Shown here: positions 11,486-20,099 of the stretch, piece by piece | Numbering within the stretch: position 1 is the first letter of the stretch | Layout: every line of letters begins with the position of its first letter | Assembly: GCA_002751075.1 (NCBI GenBank) | Contig: NAOQ01000601.1 | Coordinates: forward strand, 17,219 to 40,846 | Direction: 5' to 3' | DNA length: 23,628 nucleotides | DNA from: Ichthyophonus hoferi | Taxonomy: Eukaryota; Opisthokonta; Ichthyosporea; Ichthyophonida; Ichthyophonidae | The notes under the pieces: model-generated | Seen by the model: the letters and a program-made list of their open reading frames with translations, nothing else | The model's database searches: none | Told to the model about the DNA's origin: nothing | Position numbers and translations under genes: made by a program

Positions 11486-11888
11486 TTAGCACCTTTGATC
11501 TTTCTATTTTATTAAATAAAACCTATAACATCGATGCACTGAATAACAACCCCAAATCATTTTATCAGTTAGAAACTTTAGGTGGTGATAATGTCTCTTG
11601 TTTTACAATTATATATATCCTTTTCCTAATAATTTATTTCACATTGAGACAAAAACGGATGAAGGAAAAAATCTATTAGTTATATAATCAGTACGGATGT
11701 TACGTAAGTGTGATGTACCAAATACACGACATAAGTTAATACATTAATAAATTATCTAAATATCTACATAATGTTTAATAGATATTAACACCTTCTCATA
11801 ATTATTTTATAATTATCATAAATTATTCTATGGAGTTCGTGTGCATTGCAGATTTATGACTAGTAAAGTTACATTACTTGTAAATAAA

Positions 11889-11914
11889 TTTGAGTGGACA
11901 CGTATCCACTCAAA
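11889..11914. repeat. Perfect 10-bp hairpin TTTGAGTGGA/TCCACTCAAA
   Basis: The two arms (11889-11898 and 11905-11914) are exact reverse complements with a 6-base spacer CACGTA. Each arm contains CCACTCAA or its complement, which resembles the published core of NK2-class homeodomain sites. It could be a paired factor site or a simple palindrome. Confidence 0.7.
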
Positions 11915-12916
11915 GTTATTAAAGTTTCTAAAATTCACGCATTATCCAATTAAAGAACATATCATGTTCCTTCCTTTTCATTGGCTTTGGATAAATGTTA
12001 ATGAGCCATATAACAAATAACATATAGAGCATTAATATAGTACTGGAGGATTATATTGTCAATTTATCTGGATGTCCACAGTGATTGGTAAGTATGTGTT
12101 TGTTTCTATCAATGCTCTACGTTCTTTTTATCTCTTTTAAGAAGACTTTTTTCTCCCTGTTTTTATATATATCTATTTGTCAAGCCTATTTATAGATTTA
12201 CTTATTATTTATTATACTACTATTATTATTAATTTTAGCATACTTTATTTGGGTTTTATGACATTACCCACCAATTGAACTCATTATTACATGAATATTT
12301 AATTCATTCTGTATGAATAAGTATATATAAATAAAGAGGGATCATTTCAGGACAAAGTACTTAGGTTAAAATAAACAAATCTAAATCGATTGGTTAATAT
12401 TTGCTTGTCGTGTCGGATGAAGAACAATTATAAAACTTCTGAAAATTTACTAGTAGATGTAAAACACCTGACCTATGCATATATGACATAATATTATACA
12501 TATCTAGAAATGAAAATCACATAATCGATAGTAATCAACCTAAGGGAAATGCAAAAGTAGAATGCTACAACGTCAATACTTACGAAATACCTCCATACAA
12601 AAAATAGTAATGTGCAGTAACATATGATGTCGGACGGTATAATATTTTACACATTTGAAATGCATATTCATTCTCATGAAGTATTATGTAAGTATGAGAT
12701 AGATTTTCGAAGGGTATTATATATATTGTGCAAGGGTTAAATTATTAAAATTTTATATAAACCAAGTGTAACCATCATGGAACGTTCCACGTTTACACAT
12801 GTGTATGCATACCCTACGCTAATATGCAAAATAGTTTTTATTAAATTTAACACAATAAATATTATGAAAAGGTACTTGTGGCCTTTTTCATATAGAAAAA
12901 AAAAGCAATTAATATG

Positions 12917-12981
12917 AAGTGTGATCTGGCATTATTATTCGTCAATTAAACGTAGATCGATGAAACATTAAGATCACACTT
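12917..12981. repeat. Inverted repeat AAGTGTGATCT ... AGATCACACTT
   Basis: Exact 11-bp arms at 12917-12927 and 12971-12981 are separated by 43 bases. The enclosed segment has no ORF. It is too short for a recognisable transposon, and no flanking target duplication is visible. Confidence 0.5.
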
Positions 12982-13165
12982 AATCGCATATTGATTGATG
13001 ATAAGTTGCCCATTATCATGATCATGACGCTCTGATGATAAGATAAGATAAAGTATGATATGGATTAATTTGCATTGATATGTCATTGGTGAACACAATC
13101 GCAGTAGATCTTTAGACCTAGATGACTTGCTAGTAAATACATTCCTAACATATTTAAGTCAATCA

Positions 13166-13200
13166 GGGAATATCCTATCATATCCTATCATATCCTACCA
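13166..13200. repeat. Short tandem repeat, three copies of ATATCCTATC
   Basis: A 10-bp unit (atatcctatc) is repeated three times almost exactly. On the other strand it reads GATAGGATAT, the word that recurs in the intron 1 minisatellite at 14190-14680. Confidence 0.8.
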
Positions 13201-13859
13201 GCAGCTAGATGCATTAATTATTTTTATAATTTATTACTGTTTTTACGATTGTATTAAATTTAGCACAATAGTGCAACTTAATGCAACAATGTATTGAATA
13301 TCACACCAATAATATTTTGACCGTACATATCGTAATAGACGGAATCCCAGCACAACGTAATAAACAGGATAATAGGCACGACTTGTCTACCTACACTTAC
13401 TTTTACGTGATCCTGTTCTTTCACACTAGTTGCAATCGAGACACATAGTTCGTGTAACCGGTATACCTTACTACATAATATAGTATACTTACTATATATC
13501 TAAAATAGATATTATATATACCAGCTTTACTGTCTATACAACATACTTCAAACAATCTTACACCACTTATGAGCTTACGTATAGTTACTATAGTTATCAC
13601 CAGCCAATATATCGGGTTAATTTATATTAGAGAAAGATTCAGCCCCTTATATATTTGACACAAATATGGCGTAATTATGTATGATATTACTGTTAAAATA
13701 ACCGGCGTAGGAAGAGGAGAGTAGATTGTATATATATTTATAGTTTTTTATATAAATAAACCCAACTATTGGATTATTGCAATTTAAAAATATAATATAT
13801 AATACTTATGCACGCACACCCCCTCTTATATATATATAATTTAAATTATCTAGGCGAAT

Positions 13860-14015
13860 ATGTACTGGTGGGGGCAGTTTATTAGCCCATTGAAGAAACG
13901 GCTAGCAACTGCATGGCAGCGGGGAGGGAGAGAAGTAGTGTCACAAGGCGGTGTAGTTGTTCAGGTATATTGTTGGGTCACTTTGATGCAAGACTATGGC
14001 CTTAATCTGGCAAGG
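13860..14015 (+). CDS. IMMP1L: IMP1-type gene, exon 1
   Basis: Encodes residues 1-52, starting MYWWGQFISPLKKRLATAW and ending QDYGLNLAR. The donor is AGG|GTGTGT at 14016; a stronger-looking GTGAGT four bases later (14020) would break the frame. With this donor the spacing to the catalytic GPSM equals that of the human protein (EYVGGVVMCSGPSM against DYGLNLARCQGPSM). A further upstream exon or UTR is not excluded. Confidence 0.75.
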
Positions 14016-17000
14016 GTGTGTGAGTGTCTATCTCTCCTTCTCCTAATATATATGGTTTTATAAAGTAGTATATATAATTAACACGCATATATACAGTTAT
14101 ATATACATAATCACCATCATACTGTACCGGAATGGTGATAAAATCCAGAGAGAGAGCCGAATGAAAGGAACAGCTTTATCCTAGTGTATATTAACGTATT
14201 CGATATAGCATGATATAGTATGATATGGTGTACTATGGTAGGATATGAAAAGATACGATATAATGTACTATATCTGCATCTCTCATTTAATGGGGTGATA
14301 TAATATGAGTTGGTATGGTATGAAAGGATATGATAGGATATGATAGGATATACTAGATCAGCACCTTTTATTTAATGGTATGGTATTGTATGAGATGGTA
14401 TAATATGAGAGGTTATGATAGGTTGTTATATAGTATGCTATGATAGGATATGATAGGATATACTATGTAAGTATCTCTTAATTAGTAATATGATATAGTG
14501 GGATATAGTAGGATATGATTGGATATGGTAGGATATGAGGTAATGTACTATATTGGTATCTCTTAATTAGTGGTGTGATATTGATATAATATGTTATGAT
14601 ATGTTATGATGGAATATGATACAATGTATTATACCAATATCTCTTAATTAGTAGAATGAGGTAGTAAGCTATAGTATAATATAATACGTATTGGTAAGAA
14701 TTGTGAGCATTAAAACGAATATGATAACAATAATATATAGTCGCTTATATAGGGCATCCCCTCTTATATCTCCCATTCATCCCTATGTATATTTGTGTGT
14801 ATATATATGTTCAGAAATACAAAAATACACAGCTTAAATGTACCAATTAAATAATTACACATAACTATTTCAATATGTACAAATATATCAAATTATTTAT
14901 AATAATGTAGACATACATATTATTATATATTAATGCCCACATATCCACATATATAAAGATCAGTATATGTACACATAAGCACATGTATATGTATCTATAA
15001 CCAGTCAATACTATAAGTACTAACCGGCCTCCTTAATTAATAAACGAAATATGAAACATAAAATATGAAATTAAATATCTAATCTACATACACAACGCCC
15101 TTATCATATTGCTATGTTGTAGTGTCAGGGTCCTTCCATGATGCCCACTTTCAATGAATCAGGTGATATTATAGCAATAGAGCACTGGTCGCGTCTCTCA
15201 GGGAGGCTTCGTAAAGGAGATGTTGTTATAGTACGCTCACCACAAGACCCAACTCATACTGTATGTAAGAGAATCATTGCAATGGTAGGTATAGGTGTTA
15301 CTAAATTATATATCTATATTTATCATTGTTTGATTATATCATGTTGTATAGTATTGTTTTTTAATTTATTAGAATATGTTATATTTTATAATATTATATT
15401 ATGGTTTATCATACATCTTGTATTTTTATTATTATTATTATTATTCCACATAATTATTGACTTACAAGGATAATTCCTTTTATTTTTTAAATTCAGGAGG
15501 GAGAATTTGTAGCTGTTGATACAGACTATTCCTTGGCTGGACTCGATGAATATGTAAAGGTAAATTACCACACTCACCCTGTAGCTCTGGTCGGATTCTC
15601 TCCGTCTATTGTCCTCGTTTCTATTACATTGCATTATAAAGAATATAGCATATAATATAAAAAAATAAAATGATGGGAATAGATAATTCTCTGGGTAGTA
15701 TAATATTTACATACCTATTTATACACACATATTACACGCACACACATCTATAGGCAACTCTGTATGCCTATATACATGCATATAAATTTATAAATGTTTA
15801 TATACGTACATATATTGTTTATATACATATATAAAAATTTATAAATGTCTATATAATCACATATGATTTACGCATTTATCTAATCACATAACTTAGAGAA
15901 TATATATTCTTAAACATAGTCACCGTTCTCTATAATAATATATACACATCTCTTTATATAGTTTTTACTCATTTCCCACTGGCTATTACGCAGGAGGGTA
16001 ATTTATCTCTCACTTAGAAGTATATTAGAACCTTGCGATCTAGTTTAATTAATTAATTGGCCTAATTAACTAGTTGGTTATGATAGTAATATATAAGAAA
16101 ACGTGGCCGAGTGGTTATCATGATAGCCTAGAATAAACTGACATTCGGTATATTAGTGTTTTTGGTGTTTTATATTAAACTGGTAAGGAGTTTGATTAAG
16201 TCCATTGTACTATCCCTACGATATTGCAAATATTCATTCATTACTTTATAATTATAAACTTTTATGCAATATAATTAAAATCTATGTTAGAGAATAATTT
16301 CTGAATCACAACGTGACCGGGTAGTTAATATAAGAGTCTGGAGTAGGTGGGAACGTTTATAAAAAAATATACACAATTATACATACAACCCTAAATTGAT
16401 GTGATGAATTGGATTATAAGTATAATATTTTATATTTTATTTAGTAATTGTATAGCTAACTAATTACATATAGTATAAACATATATTATACTAGCTGGTC
16501 TTAGTATATGTAACAACATGACCAAGTGGTTAAGGTCATAGTCTAGAAAACTATTGAGCTTTGCCCGCGCAAGTTTAAGTCCTGCCGTTGTCGAATGTTT
16601 TCCGTGCTTTTGTTTGTTGTTATTATATATTTTAAAATTTATTTTTAATGCCATTTACATAATTTTTATATATATTTGGATGGGAATTAGATAGAAGGAT
16701 AATGATGAGTTGTTATAAATATTTTAGTGAGAATAAATTATTTTATAAGGTTTTTATAAATCCTTGTATAATATATGATAATATATAATATAGATACTTA
16801 TGGTCTTAAGTACTATAATGTATGCATATTACCATATATATTCTCCTACTATCACACTTTCATATCTATACGATTATACCAATATATGAATATGCATAGC
16901 CATACTTACATACTACCATATATATCCAGATCCCTAAAGGCCATATATGGTTACAAGGTGATAATAGTGAAAATTCCACCGATAGTCGCCAGTATGGCCC

Positions 17001-17366
17001 TATTCCATTGGCTCTGGTGTGTGGCCGTGTGTTTTTCAAGGTACTCATAATTCAGCCCTTTATACCTCTCTTTGTTTAGTTATAATTAACATATTAACGT
17101 ATTATTTTTATTTCATATCGCATTATATTATATTATATTGGATTGTATTGTATTGTATTATATCATATCCTACTTTACTATTTTTTATCGTATTATATTA
17201 TTTTATATTATTATAGTCTGTTGATATGGCATAATATATTCTGTTCCATTGTATTCTATCACAATTCTATCTATTCTATTATACTTACATTTATACTTCC
17301 ATCTAGTTGTGGCCTCTTTCCTCTGCAGGATTTATCAGGAGAGAAATATCAGCACGCCGTTTATAA
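13860..17366 (+). CDS. IMMP1L: Mitochondrial inner membrane protease subunit 1 (IMP1/IMMP1L type), five exons
   Basis: Membrane-bound serine/lysine peptidase of family S26 that, with IMP2, removes sorting signals from proteins delivered to the intermembrane space. I place exons at 13860-14015, 15123-15284, 15497-15559, 16930-17040 and 17307-17366; all junctions are GT-AG and phase 0, giving 183 residues (human IMMP1L is about 166). The N-terminus (1-52) is basic and has a hydrophobic stretch VVVQVYCWVTL, suiting a targeting and anchoring segment. GPSMMPT carries the nucleophile Ser57. GDVVIVRSP leads to VCKR with the general base Lys101. GHIWLQGDN...STDSR (131-147) is the signature box, and FFK-LWPLSSAGF matches the animal C-terminus. 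Family and function are firm from motifs; the first ATG is the least certain point. Introns are 1107, 212, 1370 and 266 bases. Confidence 0.92.
14190..14680. repeat. Degenerate minisatellite in intron 1, five units of 80-110 bp
   Basis: Each unit is a run of GATAT/GATAG words (ggatatgataggatatact) and closes with a variant of TATCTCTTAATTAGT. These closers begin near 14275, 14362, 14471, 14556 and 14636, so the higher-order period is 80-110 bp. The inner words are themselves a 5-10-bp repeat, so the array is nested. It lies wholly within intron 1 of the IMP1-type gene. Confidence 0.85.
15123..15284 (+). CDS. IMMP1L: IMP1-type gene, exon 2 (catalytic Ser and Lys)
   Basis: Encodes CQGPSMMPTF through TVCKRIIAM. 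The acceptor TTGTTGTAG (AG 15121-15122) restores the Cys-X-Gly-Pro-Ser-Met context of animal homologues. A second in-frame AG at 15127-15128 would drop only Cys and Gln. The donor is ATG|GTAGGT at 15285. Both catalytic residues of the S26 dyad lie in this exon. Confidence 0.92.
15497..15559 (+). CDS. IMMP1L: IMP1-type gene, exon 3
   Basis: 21 codons, EGEFVAVDTDYSLAGLDEYVK, between the acceptor TTTTTTAAATTCAG and the donor AAG|GTAAAT. The leading EG follows KRIIAM as in human KRVIGLEGD. This is the family's variable loop before the VP.GHVWL strand. Confidence 0.88.
16101..16210 (+). pseudogene. tRNA-Ser-like relic A (intron 3)
   Basis: ACGTGGCCGAGTGGTTA is an exact match to a tRNA-Ser 5' portion, including a perfect A-box (TGGCCGAGTGG). 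CCTAGAAT follows at the place of the anticodon loop, but the anticodon stem does not pair. A B-box-like stretch (gagtttgattaagtcc) appears only about 80 bases further on, so the 3' half is disrupted. It is most likely an old tRNA gene copy. Confidence 0.55.
16308..16368 (+). pseudogene. tRNA-Ser-like relic B (intron 3)
   Basis: CAACGTGACCGGGTAGTTAA resembles the tRNA-Ser 5' end with several substitutions. No acceptable anticodon arm or T-arm follows. It is recognised mainly by similarity to relics A and C and by its regular placement about 210 bases after A. Confidence 0.4.
16512..16593 (+). pseudogene. tRNA-Ser(AGA)-like gene, near full length, probably decayed
   Basis: At 82 nt this has the full type II tRNA-Ser outline: acceptor AACAACA/CGTTGTC (5 of 7 pairs), D-arm ACC/GGT, a perfect 5-bp anticodon stem ATAGT/ACTAT around CTAGAAA (anticodon AGA), a long variable arm and a T-arm GCAAG/CCTGC with one mismatch. 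The T-loop is TTTAAGT instead of TTCGAAT. Most differences from a normal tRNA-Ser are G to A or C to T. A TTTT follows at 16597. The damaged B-box and acceptor pairs argue for a relic, but transcription is not excluded. Confidence 0.7.
16930..17040 (+). CDS. IMMP1L: IMP1-type gene, exon 4 (S26 signature box)
   Basis: 37 codons, IPKGHIWLQGDN through ALVCGRVFFK, between the acceptor CATATATATCCAG and the donor AAG|GTACTC. It is the most conserved block and the one most like human IMMP1L (VPMGHVWLEGDN, NSTDSRCYGPIP, GRIFFK). Confidence 0.95.
17100..17290. repeat. ATT/ATTGT/TATTC microsatellite in intron 4
   Basis: Blocks of TTATATTATA, GTATTGTATT and ATTCTATC follow one another between exons 4 and 5. 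The long tyrosine/isoleucine-rich frames over this stretch are repeat artefacts. Confidence 0.7.
17307..17366 (+). CDS. IMMP1L: IMP1-type gene, exon 5 and stop
   Basis: The acceptor TTCCATCTAG (AG 17305-17306) gives LWPLSSAGFIRREISARRL and TAA at 17364-17366, matching the human order WPLSDFGFLR. A stronger-looking acceptor CTCTGCAG (AG 17327-17328) would open another frame, DLSGEKYQHAVYKKIIY ending at 17382, without family similarity. I choose the first on homology. Confidence 0.85.
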   Translation: MWPLSSAGFIRREISARRL

Positions 17367-17499
17367 GAAGATCATCTATTGATGCTTTTAAAATTTTAAT
17401 TTATTTTTTTAATTATATCAGCTCCCCCAGTGCAATCCTAAGAAAGTTATTATCCCATAACCGTACATTTTTTATTCTATGAATTAATGAGAAAATGGT

Positions 17500-17887
17500 C
17501 TGCTTTGCCAGGGTATATTTATGGAAACCGTAAAATATAGGGTAAACATACTACCCTCTCTTTATCTTAAGGCGTTACCCTGATAGTGAAGCATGTCAGG
17601 TGGCGGACAATAGTGTAGAACAAACCGGAGGCCCCGACTCAACCACACTGATTACTTTGTACTAATTTGAACATACGTGATGCGGTAGGACTGAATTCGA
17701 CTTAAATTGTATACCTAATATAATCCGGTCTACAGGAATTAATCTTAATCGGAATATTTACTACGTAAATTTGATAGACAATCTCTACTATTTGATTAAT
17801 AGCAGATAATATATAAATAGGATATATGTTACATTATAATATAAATGAATAACATTAAAGAACCATTATAACGTATTACACATGTTC
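17500..17887. repeat. Copy 1 of a diverged direct repeat of about 350 bp
   Basis: Aligns with 18450-18825 in the same orientation. Anchors are GGTAAACATA (17541), AGGTGGCGGAC (17598), GTGATGCGGT, GGAATTAATCT and AATAGCAGATAA. By eye about two thirds to three quarters of positions match, with few gaps. It starts about 130 bases after the IMP1 stop and could lie in the 3' UTR. It is G+C-richer than its surroundings, with no ORF. It may be an old repeat family member, a terminal repeat of a small non-coding retroelement, or a structured RNA gene. Confidence 0.8.
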
Positions 17888-18449
17888 AAACAATCTTTAT
17901 TATTTTCATTTATATACTCACGGTAATATACTTATACAGCACAGGTTTGATAATGAATTACTTAATTTCTTTCAATTCATTTCTCTTTTATACCTTACTT
18001 AATAGTATATTTAGATATAAACGCATTTGAAATTGTAATTCTATTTATGAAAAATGTGTGTGACAATGTAATACTTTGTATGCAGTTTAATATGTATATA
18101 TGTAGACAAATAAAAGTGTATATTTGACCATTACGTATATAACAATAGGTCCCACTAACATCTCACTGTCAAAATTGCATTAAGTTCTCAGTATGATAAT
18201 ATATAAACATGATATAAGAAAGATAAATACTAATCGAAGTAATCAATTAAGATTCAAGACACTGTTTCTTTGTACGCTAATCATATATCTCATCTTTAAT
18301 TGTTTAAAATAAATAAAATGTATGTATGATTTCTACCGTACAGAAGTGATCACAAATAACAAATTGTAGTTTGATTGGCTCAACTTAATTGTCTGATTTA
18401 CTTAAATCTAAACAGATAGACGTATTAATTTAGTACAGTTATGTAAATT

Positions 18450-18825
18450 AAATCAGTCTTTGCTATCATGTTAAAATGGTAGAAATATAAGGTAAACATA
18501 TCCTGCCGCTATTTTAAGTTGTTATCTTGATAATGACACATATAGGTGGCGGACTATAATGTAAACGAAACTAGAAGCCTCGTCTCTGCCGTACATTTGT
18601 TAATTTCTACCGCTCTAAGCGCATGTGATGCGGTGAGATTGAATTCAGATCAAACTGTATACGTAATATGGTATATAGGAATTAATCTCAATTCAAATTA
18701 TTACTATGTAGGCTTGATAGATAATTGCCATTATTTTATAAATAGCAGATAACAAAAAATAGAATGTGGTATATTTTAATGCAAATAAAATAATAAGAAA
18801 GCGTTGTAACGCATTGCGAATGTTC
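18450..18825. repeat. Copy 2 of the diverged direct repeat
   Basis: Same anchors at an offset of 938-950 bases (GGTAAACATA at 18491, AGGTGGCGGAC at 18544). A 68-codon frame at 18546-18752 runs through this copy, but copy 1 is not open in the matching frame, so protein coding is unlikely. The 560 bases between the copies hold no ORF. Confidence 0.8.
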
Positions 18826-19043
18826 TAACGCACCTTAAATATTGCATTTGCTGAAATTCAAATCAAGTGGAGAACTTATATTATAATATAGTTATATACG
18901 ATTGCATATTGATCCAGAAAATGACCAAAAATACATGGGAGAGTAAATATACAATGGTTGCTTTACGCCTATTTAGCGGATCAACGACGCAAGCAAAAAT
19001 TAAATAATAAAGAATATATATATATTATGCTTCCGAGCCCAGC

Positions 19044-19283
19044 ATTAAATAATTAATAATTACAACTATAGTTACTTTGCCTATGCTGTATATGTAGCTA
19101 TATTTTACATTCATGTTCTTCAAAAATAATGTAGTCTGTTTATATATAGGTAGATATATATATATTAAATAATTAATAATTACAACTATAGTTACTTTGC
19201 CTATGCTGTATATGTAGCTATATTTTACATTCATGTTCTTCAAAAATAATGTAGTCTGTTTATATATAGGTAGATATATATAT
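19044..19283. repeat. Exact tandem duplication, 2 x 120 bp
   Basis: Units 19044-19163 and 19164-19283 appear identical at every position, starting ATTAAATAATTAATAATTAC and ending in a GATATATATAT tract. Flanks diverge at once on both sides. The lack of any difference in otherwise decayed AT-rich DNA implies a very recent duplication, or an assembly artefact. The short minus-strand ORF over it is a by-product. Confidence 0.97.
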
Positions 19284-19361
19284 TACATACGCTATTAAAC
19301 CATTCTCCTATTGGTATATATGGGTGACATATTTCTGTTTATTGTTTGTTTTATTTAACAG

Positions 19362-19538
19362 CAACCTATTTGGCCTCATTGTGAATTAGAAATACAAATT
19401 TACAGTTTTTTTGGCAGGGAAAATAGAAACGTATCAATAATTAGCATTATATACAAAAATGTTAAGAATAATCGCATAAGTTATTGCAGTTTTATATTTT
19501 TTAACCTACAAAACCATAACTCTCCCTATCAAGCGTAG
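19362..19538 (+). CDS. Possible 3' terminal exon, unidentified
   Basis: A strong acceptor (TTTGTTTTATTTAACAG) is followed at once by 58 open codons, QPIWPHCELEIQIYSFFGRE and onward, ending at TAG 19536-19538; the same frame has a stop just before the acceptor. AATAAA at 19621-19626 could serve as poly(A) signal. Against it: after the first 25 residues the composition is Asn/Ile/Tyr/Phe-rich like random AT-rich DNA, I found no partner exon upstream, and no family is recognised. Confidence 0.22.
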   Translation, partial: QPIWPHCELEIQIYSFFGRENRNVSIISIIYKNVKNNRISYCSFIFFNLQNHNSPYQA

Positions 19539-19658
19539 TAAAAAACATCCAAAATTATTTACAGCATTAAGATTCTAGGCGTATTGATATGATAAGATAC
19601 TCTATATGCCAGTCATTTGAAATAAAATTAGTTATCTAGTGTACTAGATTCTATTTGT

Positions 19659-19664
19659 TTTATT
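19659..19664 (-). terminator. AATAAA poly(A) signal of the minus-strand gene
   Basis: TTTATT on + is AATAAA on -, 18 bases after the TAA that ends the exon 19682-19792. It faces the + strand AATAAA at 19621, which would fit convergent 3' ends less than 50 bases apart. Confidence 0.4.
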
Positions 19665-19681
19665 AGATTGATGTTTAAACT

Positions 19682-19792
19682 TTACAAATCTAAGTAATTA
19701 TCATCAGATAAAGAATTAACCATAGCTCTCGCGTATTCTACTTGTAACTCAGGGTTTTGATCTGGGCTAAGGGTTGCTTTTAACTCCTTTCT
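19682..19792 (-). CDS. Probable terminal exon of an unidentified minus-strand gene
   Basis: Read on -, the acceptor TTATTATTAATTACAG is followed by 36 codons and TAA: RKELKATLSPDQNPELQVEY, then ARAMVNSLSDDNYLDL. The frame is closed by a stop immediately before the acceptor, so opening coincides with the splice site. The peptide is charged, helical and unlike chance translations here, and an AATAAA follows 18 bases after the stop. I cannot assign a family. Exons at 20100-20164 and near 19875-19920 are its likely upstream partners. An alternative acceptor at 19783/19784 (AAAG|GAG) would remove Arg and Lys. Confidence 0.5.
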   Translation of the reverse strand, partial: RKELKATLSPDQNPELQVEYARAMVNSLSDDNYLDL

Positions 19793-19874
19793 CTGTAATT
19801 AATAATAAAATATACTAAATATGATCAATATCAGTAGGGTTATAAACTGGGACTATAGTCTTTTTTTACTAAAC

Positions 19875-19920
19875 GGATGACCAACTCCAGGCTTAACTAG
19901 TTGACCGTATAGTACAGTTT
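19875..19920 (-). CDS. Possible internal exon of the minus-strand gene (left end uncertain)
   Basis: After the acceptor ATATCAACCAG the - strand reads, with a G from the previous exon, ETVLYGQLVKPGVGHPFSK. It joins the exon 20100-20164 in frame (KVQ-ETVLYG). The 3' border is not resolved. A GTTTAG donor after CATCC (border 19875) is in phase with the terminal exon if that starts at a downstream AG; GTTGGT is the other in-phase choice. Without splicing the frame stops after SKKRL. Confidence 0.35.
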
Positions 19921-20099
19921 CTGGTTGATATCATCTCACCACCTGAGAGACAAAAGGCGTAGTGCCAATACAAATAAAACACCATTTTCAGAGCATTTGT
20001 CTATGTTGCATATAAAGATCTTGATCACATTCCTTAGATTATAATTCCATTCAATGCCAATATCATACTGGCCATTAGATTTGATTATTAGGCTCTTAC

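Larger units (their letters stand above)
10760..13859. other. Intergenic region, no supported gene, 3.1 kb
   Basis: Very AT-rich, with short frames such as 10974-11192 (+) and 11033-11230 (-) at chance level. Two stop-to-stop frames without a start read unusually well: about 12435-12608 on + (ending NVNTYEIPPYKK) and about 13500-13271 on - (VYRLHELCVSIATSVKEQ), the latter in a patch richer in G+C (13330-13460). Neither has convincing exon borders. A minisatellite, a hairpin and an inverted repeat are listed separately. The region also holds the promoter of the IMP1-type gene, but no clear TATA or CCAAT element can be picked out. Confidence 0.5.

Noticed and set aside
12917-12981. MITE with terminal inverted repeats
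   Set aside because: Arms of 11 bp and a 43-base interior with no visible target duplication are too little to call a transposon; kept only as an inverted repeat.
14016-14063. Extension of exon 1 to the TAA at 14061-14063 (67-codon ORF)
   Set aside because: The last residues (CECLSLLLLIYMVL) come from intron 1; splicing at 14015 gives the family-conserved spacing to GPSM.
15138-15473. 111-codon ORF starting at the ATG of GPSMM and running into intron 2
   Set aside because: Only its first part is exon 2. After 15284 it reads through a GTAGGT donor into Ile/Leu/Tyr-rich intron sequence, while the homologous protein continues at 15497.
17143-17382. Long Ile/Tyr-rich + strand frames over 17019-17482
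   Set aside because: They are translations of intron 4 microsatellite and of exon 5 in the wrong frame; exon 5 in the family-matching frame is LWPLSSAGF.
18546-18752. 68-codon ORF in repeat copy 2
   Set aside because: The homologous stretch in copy 1 is not open in the matching frame and the copies differ in ways not typical of coding constraint.
19025-19243. 72-codon minus-strand ORF with an internal peptide repeat
   Set aside because: The peptide repeat simply reflects the exact 120-bp tandem duplication, whose period is divisible by three.
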